Source of the DNA: an uncultured Maribacter sp.
Lineage (GTDB): Bacteria; Bacteroidota; Bacteroidia; Flavobacteriales; Flavobacteriaceae
Length of the DNA: 64,000 bases
Direction: 5' to 3'
NCBI GenBank assembly: GCA_947504045.1
Contig: CANNFY010000003.1
Coordinates: 124,001 to 188,000 of the forward strand
This document shows, in pieces, positions 1 to 9,283 of the stretch; the first letter of the stretch is position 1, and each line of letters opens with the position of its first letter. The position numbers and the translations under genes are program-made. The notes under the pieces were generated by a model. The model did not search any database. It was not told where the DNA came from and saw only the letters and a program-made list of their open reading frames with translations.

Positions 1-215
1 AAAATTGCACCTAAAGCAACTACTAAATTCCAACTATAGGATTTCCAATTAATTTTAAAAAAATCGGCATATTTGTCTCCGCCACCAATGGTACATAATG
101 TTCTTAGGTTAGATGACATTCCGAAATTTTTTCCAAACAGAATTAATATAACCATAATTAGGGTAATTAATGGCCCAGAAACGTACCAAGGCCAAGGGTT
201 TAAAATATACTCCAT
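1..215 (-). CDS. YeeE/YedE-family transporter, N-terminal part (cut by window start)
   Basis: Reading frame on the minus strand starting with ATG at 215 and still open at base 1, so only about 71 N-terminal residues are visible. The protein begins MEYILNPWPWYVSGPL and continues with a hydrophobic segment (about residues 12-28), then GKNFGMSSNLRTLCTIGGG and a second hydrophobic stretch at the window edge. This N-terminus is typical of YeeE/YedE (sulf_transp) inner-membrane proteins, which take up thiosulfate or related sulfur compounds; in Bacteroidetes they usually occur as two adjacent half-genes. Family assignment rests on recognition of the N-terminus only; the partner gene and C-terminus lie outside the window. 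Confidence 0.75.
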   Translation of the reverse strand, partial: MEYILNPWPWYVSGPLITLIMVILILFGKNFGMSSNLRTLCTIGGGDKYADFFKINWKSYSWNLVVALGAI

Positions 216-239
216 AATTTTACTAGGGTTTATTTAAAA

Positions 240-280
240 TATAAAAAGGTGTATAGTTTTAAACTATACACCTTTTTATA
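240..280. terminator. Perfect inverted repeat, likely bidirectional terminator
   Basis: Two 20-base arms (240-259 and 261-280) are exact reverse complements with a 1-base centre; the outer part is A-run/T-run (AAAAAGG...CCTTTTT). It lies upstream of the YeeE gene start and downstream of the 73-aa gene, so on the minus strand it would end the 73-aa gene transcript. Confidence 0.65.
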
Positions 281-317
281 TTTTACATGATAATGTAAAA
301 TAAATTTTTAAATGTTG

Positions 318-539
318 TTATACTAAAGGCGCACCTTTAAGACGTTTCTCTATTTTCTTTTTCTTTTCAGTCAAACGCTTCATTAAATCCATTAACTCAG
401 AATCCTTAGTTTCTTTATAAATTTCGTTAATTTCTAATATCAATGCTTTTGCTTCTCTCGATGCTTCAACACGATCACTAGTGGACATGTTACTCATTTT
501 TCTGGTTTCAAACTCGAGAGCTCTTTCCGTTAAATCCAT
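318..539 (-). CDS. Small helical hypothetical protein, 73 aa
   Basis: Short cytoplasmic-type protein without signal peptide or membrane segment. It is rich in Glu, Lys, Arg and Leu with heptad-like spacing, suggesting two or three amphipathic helices; the C-terminal third (LMKRLTEKKKKIEKRLKG) is very basic. I do not recognise a named family. It stands alone on the minus strand with a strong inverted repeat 38 bases beyond its stop codon, which supports it being a separate transcription unit. Function unknown; reality as a gene is fairly likely because composition is protein-like and codons are normal for the window. Confidence 0.6.
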   Translation of the reverse strand: MDLTERALEFETRKMSNMSTSDRVEASREAKALILEINEIYKETKDSELMDLMKRLTEKKKKIEKRLKGAPLV

Positions 540-955
540 AAATTAAATTTTTGCTAAAGTTAATATAATATAGAACATTTCCAAATATCATTATAATTGT
601 TACATCTTATTAGTAGTATCAGATTTATAAATTTTAGAGGCTGTAACAAATAGTTGTCTTAGGTATATAACGGCTTAATTGGTTGTTTATTAGTATTTTA
701 TGATTTTTTATTTTTAATATTTTAGAATATTATTTATAAACATTTAGTGTTAATAAAAAGAATTTTGTTGGAATAAAAAAATATTTAACATTAAGAAATC
801 TATAAAAAAGCAACGCCTTTTTAAAGAAAAAACTAAAAAAAACTATTTTTAAAGAGACATTAATAATTAAAATTAAGATAATATGCTTATTTTTTAGTAT
901 TTTTACGTTAACGTACACGTTTTTTAAATCAAACACTTAAATAAGAGAAAATATA
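540..955. other. 416-base AT-rich intergenic region upstream of the hexuronate operon
   Basis: Very A/T-rich. No tRNA, repeat or convincing gene is visible; an open frame on the minus strand in the middle of it is low-complexity (Phe/Ile/Leu/Lys) and not protein-like. The only clear element is the palindrome at 904-915, close to the operon start codon. Confidence 0.5.
904..915. promoter_or_regulatory. 12-bp palindrome, candidate operator of the hexuronate operon
   Basis: TACGTTAACGTA is a perfect palindrome 41 bases before the ATG at 956. Palindromes with ACG/CGT half sites near sugar operons are commonly bound by LacI- or GntR-type repressors, so this is a plausible operator for hexuronate-responsive control. 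The regulator gene is not next to it. Inference from sequence symmetry and position only. Confidence 0.4.
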
Positions 956-1783
956 ATGAGTAAAGTAATAGTTTTAACAGGTGCAGGAGGTGTTTTATGT
1001 GGAGCACTAGCAAAGGCACTTGCAAAAGAAGGTCATAAAATTGCAATATTAGATTTACGTAAAGAGGCTGCAGATGCCATTGCAAATGATATTAATGGAG
1101 CTGGTGGTGTAGCAATTGGTGTTGCTGCTAATGTATTAGAAAAAGAATCCTTAGAATTAGCAAAGGAAGAAGTAAATAGTAAATTAGGAGCATGTGATAT
1201 TTTGATAAATGGAGCAGGGGGTAACCACCCTTTAGGAACAACATCTAACCCTTTTTTAGAACAAGAAGACCTTGCTAATACTGCGGATGATTTTAAAACT
1301 TTTTTTGATTTAGATCCTTCAGGAATTAAGTTTGTATTTGATCTAAACTTTATAGGTACTTTACTTCCTACTCAAATTTTTGCAAAAGATATGGTAGGTA
1401 GAGATGGATGTAGTGTGTTAAATATTTCTTCAATGAATGCTTTTACACCTTTAACAAAAATACCTGCTTATAGTGGGGCTAAGGCTGCGGTTTCTAATTT
1501 TACACAATGGTTAGCAGTCCATTTTTCTAAAGTAGGTATTCGTGTTAATGCATTAGCACCAGGTTTTTTCTTAACAGATCAGAATAGGAGTTTGCTTACG
1601 AATAAAGATGGTAGCTTAACCTCACGAGGTAATCAAATTATAGAACAAACCCCAATGGGTAAATTTGGAAAACCAGAAGATTTAGTTGGAACTACCTTGT
1701 GGTTGTGTAGCGAGGGTGCCTCTTTTGTTACAGGTGTTGTTGTGCCAATAGATGGTGGTTTTAGTGCATATAGTGGTGTTTAA
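956..1783 (+). CDS. SDR-family D-mannonate oxidoreductase (fructuronate reductase)
   Basis: 275-aa classical short-chain dehydrogenase. The nucleotide-binding motif TGAGGVLCG is at residues 8-16, NGAGG at 85-89, the catalytic serine around 158-159, and YSGAK gives Tyr172 and Lys176. On family grounds it interconverts D-fructuronate and D-mannonate with NAD(P)H. The assignment to this substrate comes from context: the next two genes encode mannonate dehydratase and glucuronate isomerase, the neighbouring steps of hexuronate breakdown. It replaces the unrelated long-chain UxuB enzyme of enterobacteria. First gene of the operon, 57 bases before uxuA; start ATG at 956 fits the start of the Rossmann fold. 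Confidence 0.85.
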   Translation: MSKVIVLTGAGGVLCGALAKALAKEGHKIAILDLRKEAADAIANDINGAGGVAIGVAANVLEKESLELAKEEVNSKLGACDILINGAGGNHPLGTTSNPFLEQEDLANTADDFKTFFDLDPSGIKFVFDLNFIGTLLPTQIFAKDMVGRDGCSVLNISSMNAFTPLTKIPAYSGAKAAVSNFTQWLAVHFSKVGIRVNALAPGFFLTDQNRSLLTNKDGSLTSRGNQIIEQTPMGKFGKPEDLVGTTLWLCSEGASFVTGVVVPIDGGFSAYSGV

Positions 1784-1840
1784 TTTTATTATTTTAAACT
1801 CTTTTATTTTAAGAAATACGTTACTAAATAAAAATATTTA

Positions 1841-3019
1841 ATGGAACAAACATGGAGATGGTACGGGCCTAATGATCCCGTATCTTTAAACGATATTAAA
1901 CAAGCAGGAGCAACAGGTGTAGTTTCTGCTTTGCACCATATTTCTAACGGAGAAATTTGGACAATTGAAGAAATTTTAAAAAGAAAACAAATAATAGAAA
2001 GTTCTGGACTTACGTGGAGTGTTGTAGAAAGTATTCCGGTACATGAAGCTATAAAAACACGTACAGGTAATTTTCAGACGTATATAGATAATTATAAAAG
2101 CAGTATTAAAAATTTAGCTAAATGCGGTATTCATATTGTATGTTATAATTTTATGCCTGTTTTAGATTGGACAAGAACAGATTTAGATTTTACCGTTGAA
2201 GATGGTTCTAAAGCACTACGTTTTGATGTTATTGCGTTTGCTGCTTTTGAGCTTTTTTTATTAAAAAGGCCAGGTGCAGAAAAAAGCTATTCTAAAGAAC
2301 AACAGGAACAAGCAACTACTTACTTTAAATCTTTAACCGAAGAAAGTAAAACGCAATTAATTAATAATATAATTGCTGGTTTACCTGGAGCAGAAGAAGG
2401 GTATACTTTAGAGCAGTTTCAAACAATATTAGATACCTATAAAGATGTAGATGAAAAAGTGTTGCGCGAGAATTTAGTTTCTTTTTTAAAAGAAATTATA
2501 CCTGTGGCATCTGCTAATGAGGTGCTTATGTGCATACATCCGGATGATCCTCCGTATCCTATTTTAGGATTGCCAAGAGTTGTTAGTACGGAGGAAGATT
2601 ATGCTTATTTATTTAATAATGTTCCTGATAGATCTAATGGTATTACATTTTGTACAGGATCATTAGGGGTAAGACCAGATAACAATTTGGTGCAAATTTT
2701 CAAACGTTTTGCAGACCGAGCACATTTTTTACATTTAAGAAGCACAAAACGTGATGAACAGGGCAATTTTTATGAAGCAAACCATTTAGATGGAGATGTG
2801 GATATGTATAGTGTTATAAAAGAAATTCTAATAGAAGAAAAAAGAAGAAAAGCAGAAGGTAGAAAAGATTTTGCCATACCTGTTAGACCAGATCATGGGC
2901 ATCAGATGTTAGACGATTTACATAAAAAAACAAATCCTGGTTATTCTGGAATTGGAAGGTTACGCGGCCTTGCAGAAATAAGAGGATTAGAGTATGGAAT
3001 ATCAAAAAGTGTTATTTAA
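1841..3019 (+). CDS. uxuA: Mannonate dehydratase
   Basis: 392 aa, normal length for UxuA. It removes water from D-mannonate to give 2-keto-3-deoxygluconate, the last hexuronate-specific step. The N-terminus [14 protein letters not shown], the segment [15 protein letters not shown] (about residues 102-116), MCIHPDDPP (about 226) and RPDHGHQM near the C-terminus are hallmark UxuA segments containing the Cys/His/Asp metal ligands of its TIM-barrel active site. Cytoplasmic. The stop codon is immediately followed by the uxaC start codon, so the two are almost certainly translated from one message. Confidence 0.95.
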   Translation: MEQTWRWYGPNDPVSLNDIKQAGATGVVSALHHISNGEIWTIEEILKRKQIIESSGLTWSVVESIPVHEAIKTRTGNFQTYIDNYKSSIKNLAKCGIHIVCYNFMPVLDWTRTDLDFTVEDGSKALRFDVIAFAAFELFLLKRPGAEKSYSKEQQEQATTYFKSLTEESKTQLINNIIAGLPGAEEGYTLEQFQTILDTYKDVDEKVLRENLVSFLKEIIPVASANEVLMCIHPDDPPYPILGLPRVVSTEEDYAYLFNNVPDRSNGITFCTGSLGVRPDNNLVQIFKRFADRAHFLHLRSTKRDEQGNFYEANHLDGDVDMYSVIKEILIEEKRRKAEGRKDFAIPVRPDHGHQMLDDLHKKTNPGYSGIGRLRGLAEIRGLEYGISKSVI

Positions 3020-4438
3020 ATGAGTGTTATAAATTCAGAAAACTTTATTACCGATAACTTTTTATTACAATCTAAGGTTGCAGAAGAGTTATACCATACC
3101 TATGCTAAAAATTTACCAATTATAGATTACCATAATCATTTATCAGCAAAACAAATTGCAGAAAATAAACCGGTAAATAATATTACAGATGTTTGGTTAA
3201 ATGGCGACCATTATAAATGGCGTGGCATGCGAGCTAACGGTATAGACGAAGCATATATTACAGGAGCTAATTCTACAAAAAAAGAAAAATTTTTAAAGTG
3301 GGCAGAAACAGTTCCTTATACATTAAGAAACCCTCTTTTTCATTGGACACATTTAGAGCTAAAGCGTTATTTTAATATTGATAAAATATTACAACCCTCT
3401 ACAGCAGAATCTATTTATGAAAAAGCAAACGCTATTTTAGTTAATAAAACACCTGCACAACTATTAGAACAAATGAAAGTAGAGGTGGTTTGTACTACAG
3501 ATGACCCTATAGATAGTTTAGAGTATCATAAGCAAATAGCTGAAGAGAGAAGTTTTTATACTAAAGTATTACCTACATTTAGACCAGATGTATTGCTTTT
3601 AATACAAAAAGAAAGCTATATAAATTATGTAGAAAAATTAGAATCTTGTGTTGAGTTTTCTATTCATAATTTAGAAGATTTATTAAAAGCTGTGCAGAAC
3701 AGAGTAAATTATTTTGATTCTTTAGGTTGCCGTTTGTCTGATTATGGTTTGGAACAAATTTATGCAAGCAATTTTACGGATAATGAGGCTGATTTAGTTT
3801 TAAAAAAGCGTTTGTCTGGTAAAGCAATAACTGAAGAAGAAGCTAGTTTGTTTGCTTCTTGTTTGTTAGAAAAGTTATGTAAAATGTACCATACAAAAAG
3901 TTGGGTACAACAATTTCATTTAGGAGCTATAAGAAATAATAATAGTAAACTATTAGAGGAAATAGGCCTAGATGCTGGAGTAGATTCTATTGGAGATTTT
4001 TCAATGGCAGAAAGTATGTCTACATTATTTAATAGGCTAAATGCAACTAACCAACTTGCTCAGACAATAACCTACAACTTAAACCCGTCTCAAAACGAAG
4101 TGTTTGCTACTATGATGGGGAATTTTCAAAATGCGGATATTCCTGGTAAAATGCAATGGGGTTCTGGTTGGTGGTTTTTAGACCAAAAAGACGGAATGGA
4201 AAAACAGTTAAATACATTGTCTAATATGGGAATTTTAAGCCGTTTTGTTGGTATGCTTACAGATAGTAGAAGCTTTTTATCTTTTCCAAGACATGAATAT
4301 TTTAGACGTATTTTGTGTAACTTATTAGCGCAAGATGTAAAAGAAGGTCTTGTGCCTTACGATATTGAATTTCTTGGAAAAATGGTTCAAGATATTTGTT
4401 ACTATAATGCCGTAAACTATTTTAACTTTAAAAAATAA
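3020..4438 (+). CDS. uxaC: Glucuronate isomerase
   Basis: 472 aa, full length for UxaC, an amidohydrolase-superfamily TIM barrel that converts D-glucuronate to D-fructuronate (and galacturonate to tagaturonate). DYHNHLSA carries the metal-binding His38 and His40; the internal segments TTDDP, TFRPD, WGSGWWF and SRSFLSFPRHEYFRR are typical of the family. Its ATG abuts the uxuA stop with no spacer. Together with the SDR and uxuA it takes glucuronate to 2-keto-3-deoxygluconate; kinase and aldolase for the later steps are not in this window. Followed by a strong hairpin terminator shared with the convergent gene. Confidence 0.96.
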   Translation: MSVINSENFITDNFLLQSKVAEELYHTYAKNLPIIDYHNHLSAKQIAENKPVNNITDVWLNGDHYKWRGMRANGIDEAYITGANSTKKEKFLKWAETVPYTLRNPLFHWTHLELKRYFNIDKILQPSTAESIYEKANAILVNKTPAQLLEQMKVEVVCTTDDPIDSLEYHKQIAEERSFYTKVLPTFRPDVLLLIQKESYINYVEKLESCVEFSIHNLEDLLKAVQNRVNYFDSLGCRLSDYGLEQIYASNFTDNEADLVLKKRLSGKAITEEEASLFASCLLEKLCKMYHTKSWVQQFHLGAIRNNNSKLLEEIGLDAGVDSIGDFSMAESMSTLFNRLNATNQLAQTITYNLNPSQNEVFATMMGNFQNADIPGKMQWGSGWWFLDQKDGMEKQLNTLSNMGILSRFVGMLTDSRSFLSFPRHEYFRRILCNLLAQDVKEGLVPYDIEFLGKMVQDICYYNAVNYFNFKK

Positions 4439-4482
4439 AAAAAGGCTTAGAAAATAATACTATTTATTTTCTAAGCCTTTTT
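4439..4482. terminator. Bidirectional rho-independent terminator
   Basis: AAAAAGGCTTAGAAAATAA (4439-4457) pairs perfectly with 4464-4482 around a 6-base loop, with A-run and T-run flanks. It separates convergent uxaC (+) and the PepSY gene (-); it touches the stop codon of the latter at 4481-4483. Confidence 0.9.
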
Positions 4483-5659
4483 AATAAATGCGTTTACTCT
4501 TTTTATGTAGTTTGTTTTTTCTTTTGTTAAGCCAAATTAAAGTGCCTGTTATAGGTAATGATGTTGCAATTAAACAACATATAAAGTAAAGTATTTTGGT
4601 GGTTATTCCGGCAAAGGAACCAACATGTATAGCTCTAATTAAACTTGCAATTTTAGAACCTAGTTTTTCATCTTTAAAAAGCGATTTAGATATGAGGGCA
4701 TTGTTGTATGGATTAAATTGAAGTTTGTCTGCAGCATCAAAAGCTAAAAAAGCATCACTTTTCTTACGAACCATAATACTTTCATTAGGTTTTAAAGGGA
4801 ACGTAACACGTGTTGCAAAATTTTTATAGTTAAGAATACTATCTGTTTTTTTAAGTATTGTTGTATAATCATACGCTATATTTTTAGGGCTATTTATAGC
4901 ACTTTCAATAGTTATAGTTTTATCAAATCTAGATTTACCTAACTTGTCTCCAAGTACTTTTTCTAATCCGTTATAGTACCAGGTAAAAGACCATAATAAG
5001 CCTGTAAGTCCCATTAATAGTAATGGAATAAGCGCATAAAACCCTAAGGTATTATGAATGTCATAATTTATTCTTTTCCAGTTTGCATTTGTTTTTATGG
5101 TAAACCCTTGTTTCCAAACTTTTAGGTTTTTAAATTTTTTTATCTTTTTTGGAAACCATAAAATAAGTCCAGAAAAACACATGAAAATAAAAATTATTGT
5201 AGATACTCCTACAATAGGTCTTCCAATTGTTTTATCTAATAAAAGAAACCGATGTAATTCCTCTATGGTATGTATAAAATTATGAACATTGCTTTGTGCA
5301 ATAACTTGTTTGCCAGTATAAGGGTTAATGGTAATAGAGGTTCCTCTACTTGGTTTTTTTAATTCTTCTTTTGTTAAGGTTGTAAAGGTGTAATTTCTAT
5401 TTTCTTCGCCATAAAAAATTACTTCTTTAACAGTAATTTCTTTATCCTTTTCAATAGTATTAATAATAGTAGTAATTGGTATTTTATTACCTTCTTTTTT
5501 AGAATAATGGGTGCCTTTATCTAACCATAAAGAAAGTTCAGTATCAAAAGTTAAAATAGTACCTGTTAAACATACAACGAATAATATAATGCCGCTACCA
5601 ATACCTAACCAAAGGTGTAAATCATTTATTAATTTTCTAAAGGTGTATCTTTTTGTCAT
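4481..5659 (-). CDS. PepSY-associated TM helix protein (PiuB-like)
   Basis: 392-aa inner-membrane protein with about four membrane segments: around residues 18-36, 150-170, 200-222 and 355-375. The first helix carries the family signature HLWLGIGSGIILFVVCLTGT. A second His-bearing helix start (IHNTLGFYALIPLLLMGLTGLLW) and a third (IRAIHVGSFAG) match PepSY_TM proteins, which are often iron-regulated and linked with ferrisiderophore reduction or uptake. It is the third gene of a minus-strand run after the TonB receptor and the esterase, 11 bases from the esterase, so an inner-membrane role in siderophore iron release is likely. Exact biochemical role is not established. Confidence 0.85.
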   Translation of the reverse strand: MTKRYTFRKLINDLHLWLGIGSGIILFVVCLTGTILTFDTELSLWLDKGTHYSKKEGNKIPITTIINTIEKDKEITVKEVIFYGEENRNYTFTTLTKEELKKPSRGTSITINPYTGKQVIAQSNVHNFIHTIEELHRFLLLDKTIGRPIVGVSTIIFIFMCFSGLILWFPKKIKKFKNLKVWKQGFTIKTNANWKRINYDIHNTLGFYALIPLLLMGLTGLLWSFTWYYNGLEKVLGDKLGKSRFDKTITIESAINSPKNIAYDYTTILKKTDSILNYKNFATRVTFPLKPNESIMVRKKSDAFLAFDAADKLQFNPYNNALISKSLFKDEKLGSKIASLIRAIHVGSFAGITTKILYFICCLIATSLPITGTLIWLNKRKNKLHKKSKRIY

Positions 5660-5670
5660 TTATCTTACTA

Positions 5671-6717
5671 TTAATTCATCTTTTCTTTTAAATATGCATT
5701 CATAGGATATAAATTCTTATTTATGTTATTTAAAATTATTGCGTTTTCTTTTTGATTTCGTTTTATAGCAAGGTCTACAACCCTGTCTATATATGCGGCC
5801 TGTGGTTCAAAGGTAAACCCTAAATTTGAGGAAAGCTCTTTATAATGTTTTTCTAATATTGAAGGGGTACTAATAAGTTCTTTAACATTAATTCTAAAGC
5901 CTTTAAAGGTAATACGAAGACCATCTATTAGTGCGGGTAATACAACACTACCGTGGTCTTCATTTTTATAGGTTTTAAGAGTATAGTTTAAGTTTATTGC
6001 AGCATTATTATCTAAAAGTTCTAGTGTTTTCTTTTTTGCTTTAAAATGAGCGTAATGTTGTTTGCTTGGTTTTTTTTGATTTCCTAAGGAATTTGCATTT
6101 GCAAGAAACAAGCTTTTTCCTTTAAAATTTGTTGTTTTTATACTACTATTTAAGTTTTTTACTACGGTGTTGTTGTTCCACCATAGGCTTGGATCAATTG
6201 CTATATAAGCATTAAAATAAGGGGTGTTTTTTAATAAGTTGTTTATAGCAAAAAGCCCACCAAAGGAGTGTCCAATAAGTATTTTATAATCTAATGTTCT
6301 GTAGTTGTTGTTTATTTCTGGAATTAACTCTTTTGTAATAAAAGCTTCAAATGTGGTAGAGCCTCCAGATTTATAAGGCAAATTAGGATCGTATGTTGGA
6401 GTTAAGTCTCTAGATCTATTAGTATTTTTAATAGCAATAACAATACATTCTGGTATTTGTGGGTAATAGCCATTAGATAGGTTTTTTACTATTCCGGTTG
6501 TAACATGAAAATATTTTTCACCATCTAAAAGGTAAATAGCAGGATATTTTTGTGTTTTAAAATTTGTGTTGGAATAGTTATCAGGTAAATAAACCCAATA
6601 TTCTCTTTCTTCGTTTAAAGCAGTAGACTGTATTTTTTTGCTTTCTCCAATTGTAATAATTTGAGCTTGTGCTATAAAAGAAAGAAAAGCAATTATTATA
6701 AATATTTTATACCTCAT
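5671..6717 (-). CDS. Secreted alpha/beta-hydrolase esterase, IroE/Fes-like
   Basis: 348 aa from the ATG at 6717. I prefer this start over an in-frame ATG at 6771 because it opens directly on a signal peptide (MRYKIFIIIAFLSFIAQAQ), while the longer form puts an unrelated hydrophobic stretch in front. The protein belongs to the putative-esterase (PF00756) group: the nucleophile elbow GHSFGG has Ser151 in this numbering, and a late EDHGS supplies the likely catalytic histidine. Members hydrolyse the ester backbone of siderophores such as enterobactin, or other esters. Being between a TonB siderophore receptor and a PepSY protein, ferrisiderophore hydrolysis in the periplasm is the likeliest role. 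A hairpin lies between receptor and esterase genes. Confidence 0.82.
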   Translation of the reverse strand: MRYKIFIIIAFLSFIAQAQIITIGESKKIQSTALNEEREYWVYLPDNYSNTNFKTQKYPAIYLLDGEKYFHVTTGIVKNLSNGYYPQIPECIVIAIKNTNRSRDLTPTYDPNLPYKSGGSTTFEAFITKELIPEINNNYRTLDYKILIGHSFGGLFAINNLLKNTPYFNAYIAIDPSLWWNNNTVVKNLNSSIKTTNFKGKSLFLANANSLGNQKKPSKQHYAHFKAKKKTLELLDNNAAINLNYTLKTYKNEDHGSVVLPALIDGLRITFKGFRINVKELISTPSILEKHYKELSSNLGFTFEPQAAYIDRVVDLAIKRNQKENAIILNNINKNLYPMNAYLKEKMN

Positions 6718-6745
6718 GACTGACTGTTGGAAACTAAAAATTAGA

Positions 6746-6778
6746 AAAGAGAATGTATTAAAAAAATACACTCTCTTT
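6746..6778. terminator. Intercistronic hairpin between TonB receptor and esterase genes
   Basis: Arms 6746-6759 and 6765-6778 form a 14-bp stem with one mismatch and an A/T loop. On the minus strand the stem is followed by a weak T-rich stretch, so it may reduce read-through from the receptor gene into the esterase gene or act as an RNA-stability element. Confidence 0.45.
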
Positions 6779-6799
6779 ATAAAAACTCAACTTAAAATA

Positions 6800-9166
6800 C
6801 TAGAAAATACTATATGCAAAGCCTACTCTAAAGTTAAGTGGTTTTTGTGCAATACCATATCCATTATAATATTCTTTATTGAAAATATTATCCACTTTTA
6901 AGCTCAATTTATAGGCGTCTTTTTTGTAAAATACTGTACCATCAAAAGTGGTAAATGCTTCTGATCCAAAATTGTTTGCTGTACTATTATATATTTCACT
7001 TATATGATTTGCACCAAAACCAAAACCAAGTCCGCGAGCTTTTCCATTTAAAAATTGGTGACTTAACCAAAAGTTCCAAACCGTTTCTGGAGTATAGGTT
7101 AAACTATTTCCTATTATATTTTCACTTCCAAAGCTTACTTTTTCTAGAGTAGCATTGTTTTTAGTATACCCTGCAACAATATTAAATCCAGGAAAAGGGT
7201 TTGCTATAATATCAATTTCAAAACCTTTACTTAAAGTTTCTCCTTCTTGTACGCTAATACCATTTTCATCTACAATAATATCATTATCTATATTAACATT
7301 ATAATAGCTTATAGTACTTTTTAATTTACCATGAAAGAAATTTAATTTTGTTCCTATTTCCCATTGTTTTGCTCGTTCCGCATCCCAGGTTATAATTTCT
7401 CCAGTACCATTGTCTGATGGAGCGTTATTAGATAAACCATCCATATAATTTGCAAATACAGAAGCTTTATCATTAAAAGGATTATACGCTAAACCAAATT
7501 TGGTGCTTATTGCATTTTGGTTGTATCCATTACTTAACTCTATACCATTAGATATGGTGTTTTTTGCTAAAAAGCGGTCAAAACGTATTCCTGCAGTTGC
7601 TGTTATTTGTTCATTAATTGTTAATGCATCAAAAGCATATAAGCCAAATGTTTCAAACTCTGAAATGGTTTTGTTTTTTTCTTGATCCGCTAGTGTAGCT
7701 TCAAACTGCTCGTTTGTAAGACCAGCAATAACAGGGTTGTTTACATCAACAACATCAATAGCATTAAATACTCCTGTTCTTTGTGTATCATCGTAATTAC
7801 TTAAGTAACTAACACCTGTTACTAATTTATTAGCTATTTTATCTTTTTTAAACACATTAGTAAAGTCTTGTTGTATATGTGTGTTTCCAGATTCTCTTGG
7901 GTCTAATTGTAAGTAATATCTACCAACAGTATTCTCATCTAACATAACAGCTCTAAAATAATTTGCATCTGTAAAAAGATTTGCATTAGTAAAATTAGTT
8001 TTAGAAGTCCAAGTGTCAGATATTTTATATTCTAAATTTAGTTGAGCAACTAAAGAAGAGAAATAACCAGCCATTTCATTAGAGCTGTAATTTGTGTTGT
8101 AATCCCAGTTTAAATCGTCCCAACTATCTACAGTATCCGATATTAATGCTCCTGATACACCGCTAGCAAAGCTTAAATTTCTTTTACTTTTATTGTATTC
8201 TAAATTAGCTTTTACCGTAAACCTTTCAGATAAATTTATTGTTAAAGATGGAGCAACCATAAATTCTCTTTTAATGCCTTGATCTTGAAAACTATTTTCT
8301 GAATTATACGCACCGTTTAATCTAAAAAATACTTTTTCCTCTTTGTCTAAAACAGTATTATAGTCTATAGTGGCTCTATTTTGTTGCCAGCTTCCTGTAA
8401 TAAACTCTAAGTCTAGTTGTTTGCCATTGTAAGCTTGTTTTGTTACTTTATTTACAATGCCACCGTAATTAGAAATGTTATTTACATTGGCACCATAAAA
8501 TAAACCAGCAGGGCCTTTTATTATTTCTATACGGTCAATGTTTTGTTGGTCAATTGGTGCTTTTACCCATGCAATACCACCATTACGTAAATGAACATCG
8601 GATCTAAACCCTCTTAAATATACACTTACATTACCGTCATTAGATTCTACATAACCACCACCAGTAATACTTTTAAATGCCGATGGTAAATCGGTATTTA
8701 TTTGCTCTTTTAATAAAGCTCCAGTAACAATAGAATAGGATTGTGGGTTGTTTATATTTTTTAGAGGAACTCTTGCAACATACTCAGATTCTTTTTGAGC
8801 AAATTGGTTTAAACGTTCTGAAATTACAATAACTTCATCTAGTTTTTCTTGGCTCTCATTTAAAAGAACATCTTTAATATTTAATACAGGGGCATCTACA
8901 GTAATTTGTAGTTCTTTTTTCTCCATTCCAATTAAAGAAAACTCTATAGAATAATCTCCGTAAGGAATATTGTTAAACACATACTCTCCTTTACTATTGG
9001 TAACTGTTCCAATTTTTAAAGGTTGTATAATTACATTTATATAAGATGCAGGTGTATTGTCTGATGTTAATACTTTTCCGCTAATTTGATTTGAATTTTG
9101 CTGTGCATATGCTGTAGTAAAAAACAAAAAAGCAATAATTGTTTTTAGAATATTTGATACTGTCAT
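6800..9166 (-). CDS. TonB-dependent siderophore receptor with CarboxypepD_reg N-domain
   Basis: 788 aa. Signal peptide at residues 1-21 (cleaved after AYA), then a carboxypeptidase-regulatory-like domain (about 25-105) typical of Bacteroidetes receptors, a plug domain (about 120-235, with the segment RIEIIKGPAGLFYG), and a 22-strand barrel ending in the aromatic C-terminus GFAYSIF. It imports a ferric siderophore across the outer membrane using TonB energy. Downstream lie an esterase and a PepSY protein, and a divergent AraC regulator lies upstream, the classic arrangement of a siderophore-uptake locus. The ligand cannot be told from sequence. A TATATTTG promoter element lies 50 bases upstream of the ATG. 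Confidence 0.93.
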   Translation of the reverse strand: MTVSNILKTIIAFLFFTTAYAQQNSNQISGKVLTSDNTPASYINVIIQPLKIGTVTNSKGEYVFNNIPYGDYSIEFSLIGMEKKELQITVDAPVLNIKDVLLNESQEKLDEVIVISERLNQFAQKESEYVARVPLKNINNPQSYSIVTGALLKEQINTDLPSAFKSITGGGYVESNDGNVSVYLRGFRSDVHLRNGGIAWVKAPIDQQNIDRIEIIKGPAGLFYGANVNNISNYGGIVNKVTKQAYNGKQLDLEFITGSWQQNRATIDYNTVLDKEEKVFFRLNGAYNSENSFQDQGIKREFMVAPSLTINLSERFTVKANLEYNKSKRNLSFASGVSGALISDTVDSWDDLNWDYNTNYSSNEMAGYFSSLVAQLNLEYKISDTWTSKTNFTNANLFTDANYFRAVMLDENTVGRYYLQLDPRESGNTHIQQDFTNVFKKDKIANKLVTGVSYLSNYDDTQRTGVFNAIDVVDVNNPVIAGLTNEQFEATLADQEKNKTISEFETFGLYAFDALTINEQITATAGIRFDRFLAKNTISNGIELSNGYNQNAISTKFGLAYNPFNDKASVFANYMDGLSNNAPSDNGTGEIITWDAERAKQWEIGTKLNFFHGKLKSTISYYNVNIDNDIIVDENGISVQEGETLSKGFEIDIIANPFPGFNIVAGYTKNNATLEKVSFGSENIIGNSLTYTPETVWNFWLSHQFLNGKARGLGFGFGANHISEIYNSTANNFGSEAFTTFDGTVFYKKDAYKLSLKVDNIFNKEYYNGYGIAQKPLNFRVGFAYSIF

Positions 9167-9215
9167 AATAATAATCTACTTTAGTTATTTAGATTTAGTT
9201 TAAATAATGATAGTG

Positions 9216-9223
9216 CAAATATA
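9216..9223 (-). promoter_or_regulatory. -7 promoter element for the TonB receptor operon
   Basis: TATATTTG on the minus strand, an exact match to the Bacteroidetes -7 consensus TAnnTTTG, 50 bases upstream of the receptor ATG in the 117-base divergent region shared with the AraC gene. Confidence 0.6.
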
Positions 9224-9283
9224 TTTTAACTGCCCCATTTTTAATAACGCAAATAGTATTAATAAAGCCGTAAAAAGAATATT

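Noticed and set aside
730-936. 68-codon open frame on the minus strand upstream of the hexuronate operon
   Set aside because: Low-complexity Phe/Ile/Leu/Lys composition typical of translated AT-rich non-coding DNA; no promoter or family pattern, and it covers the operon's regulatory palindrome.
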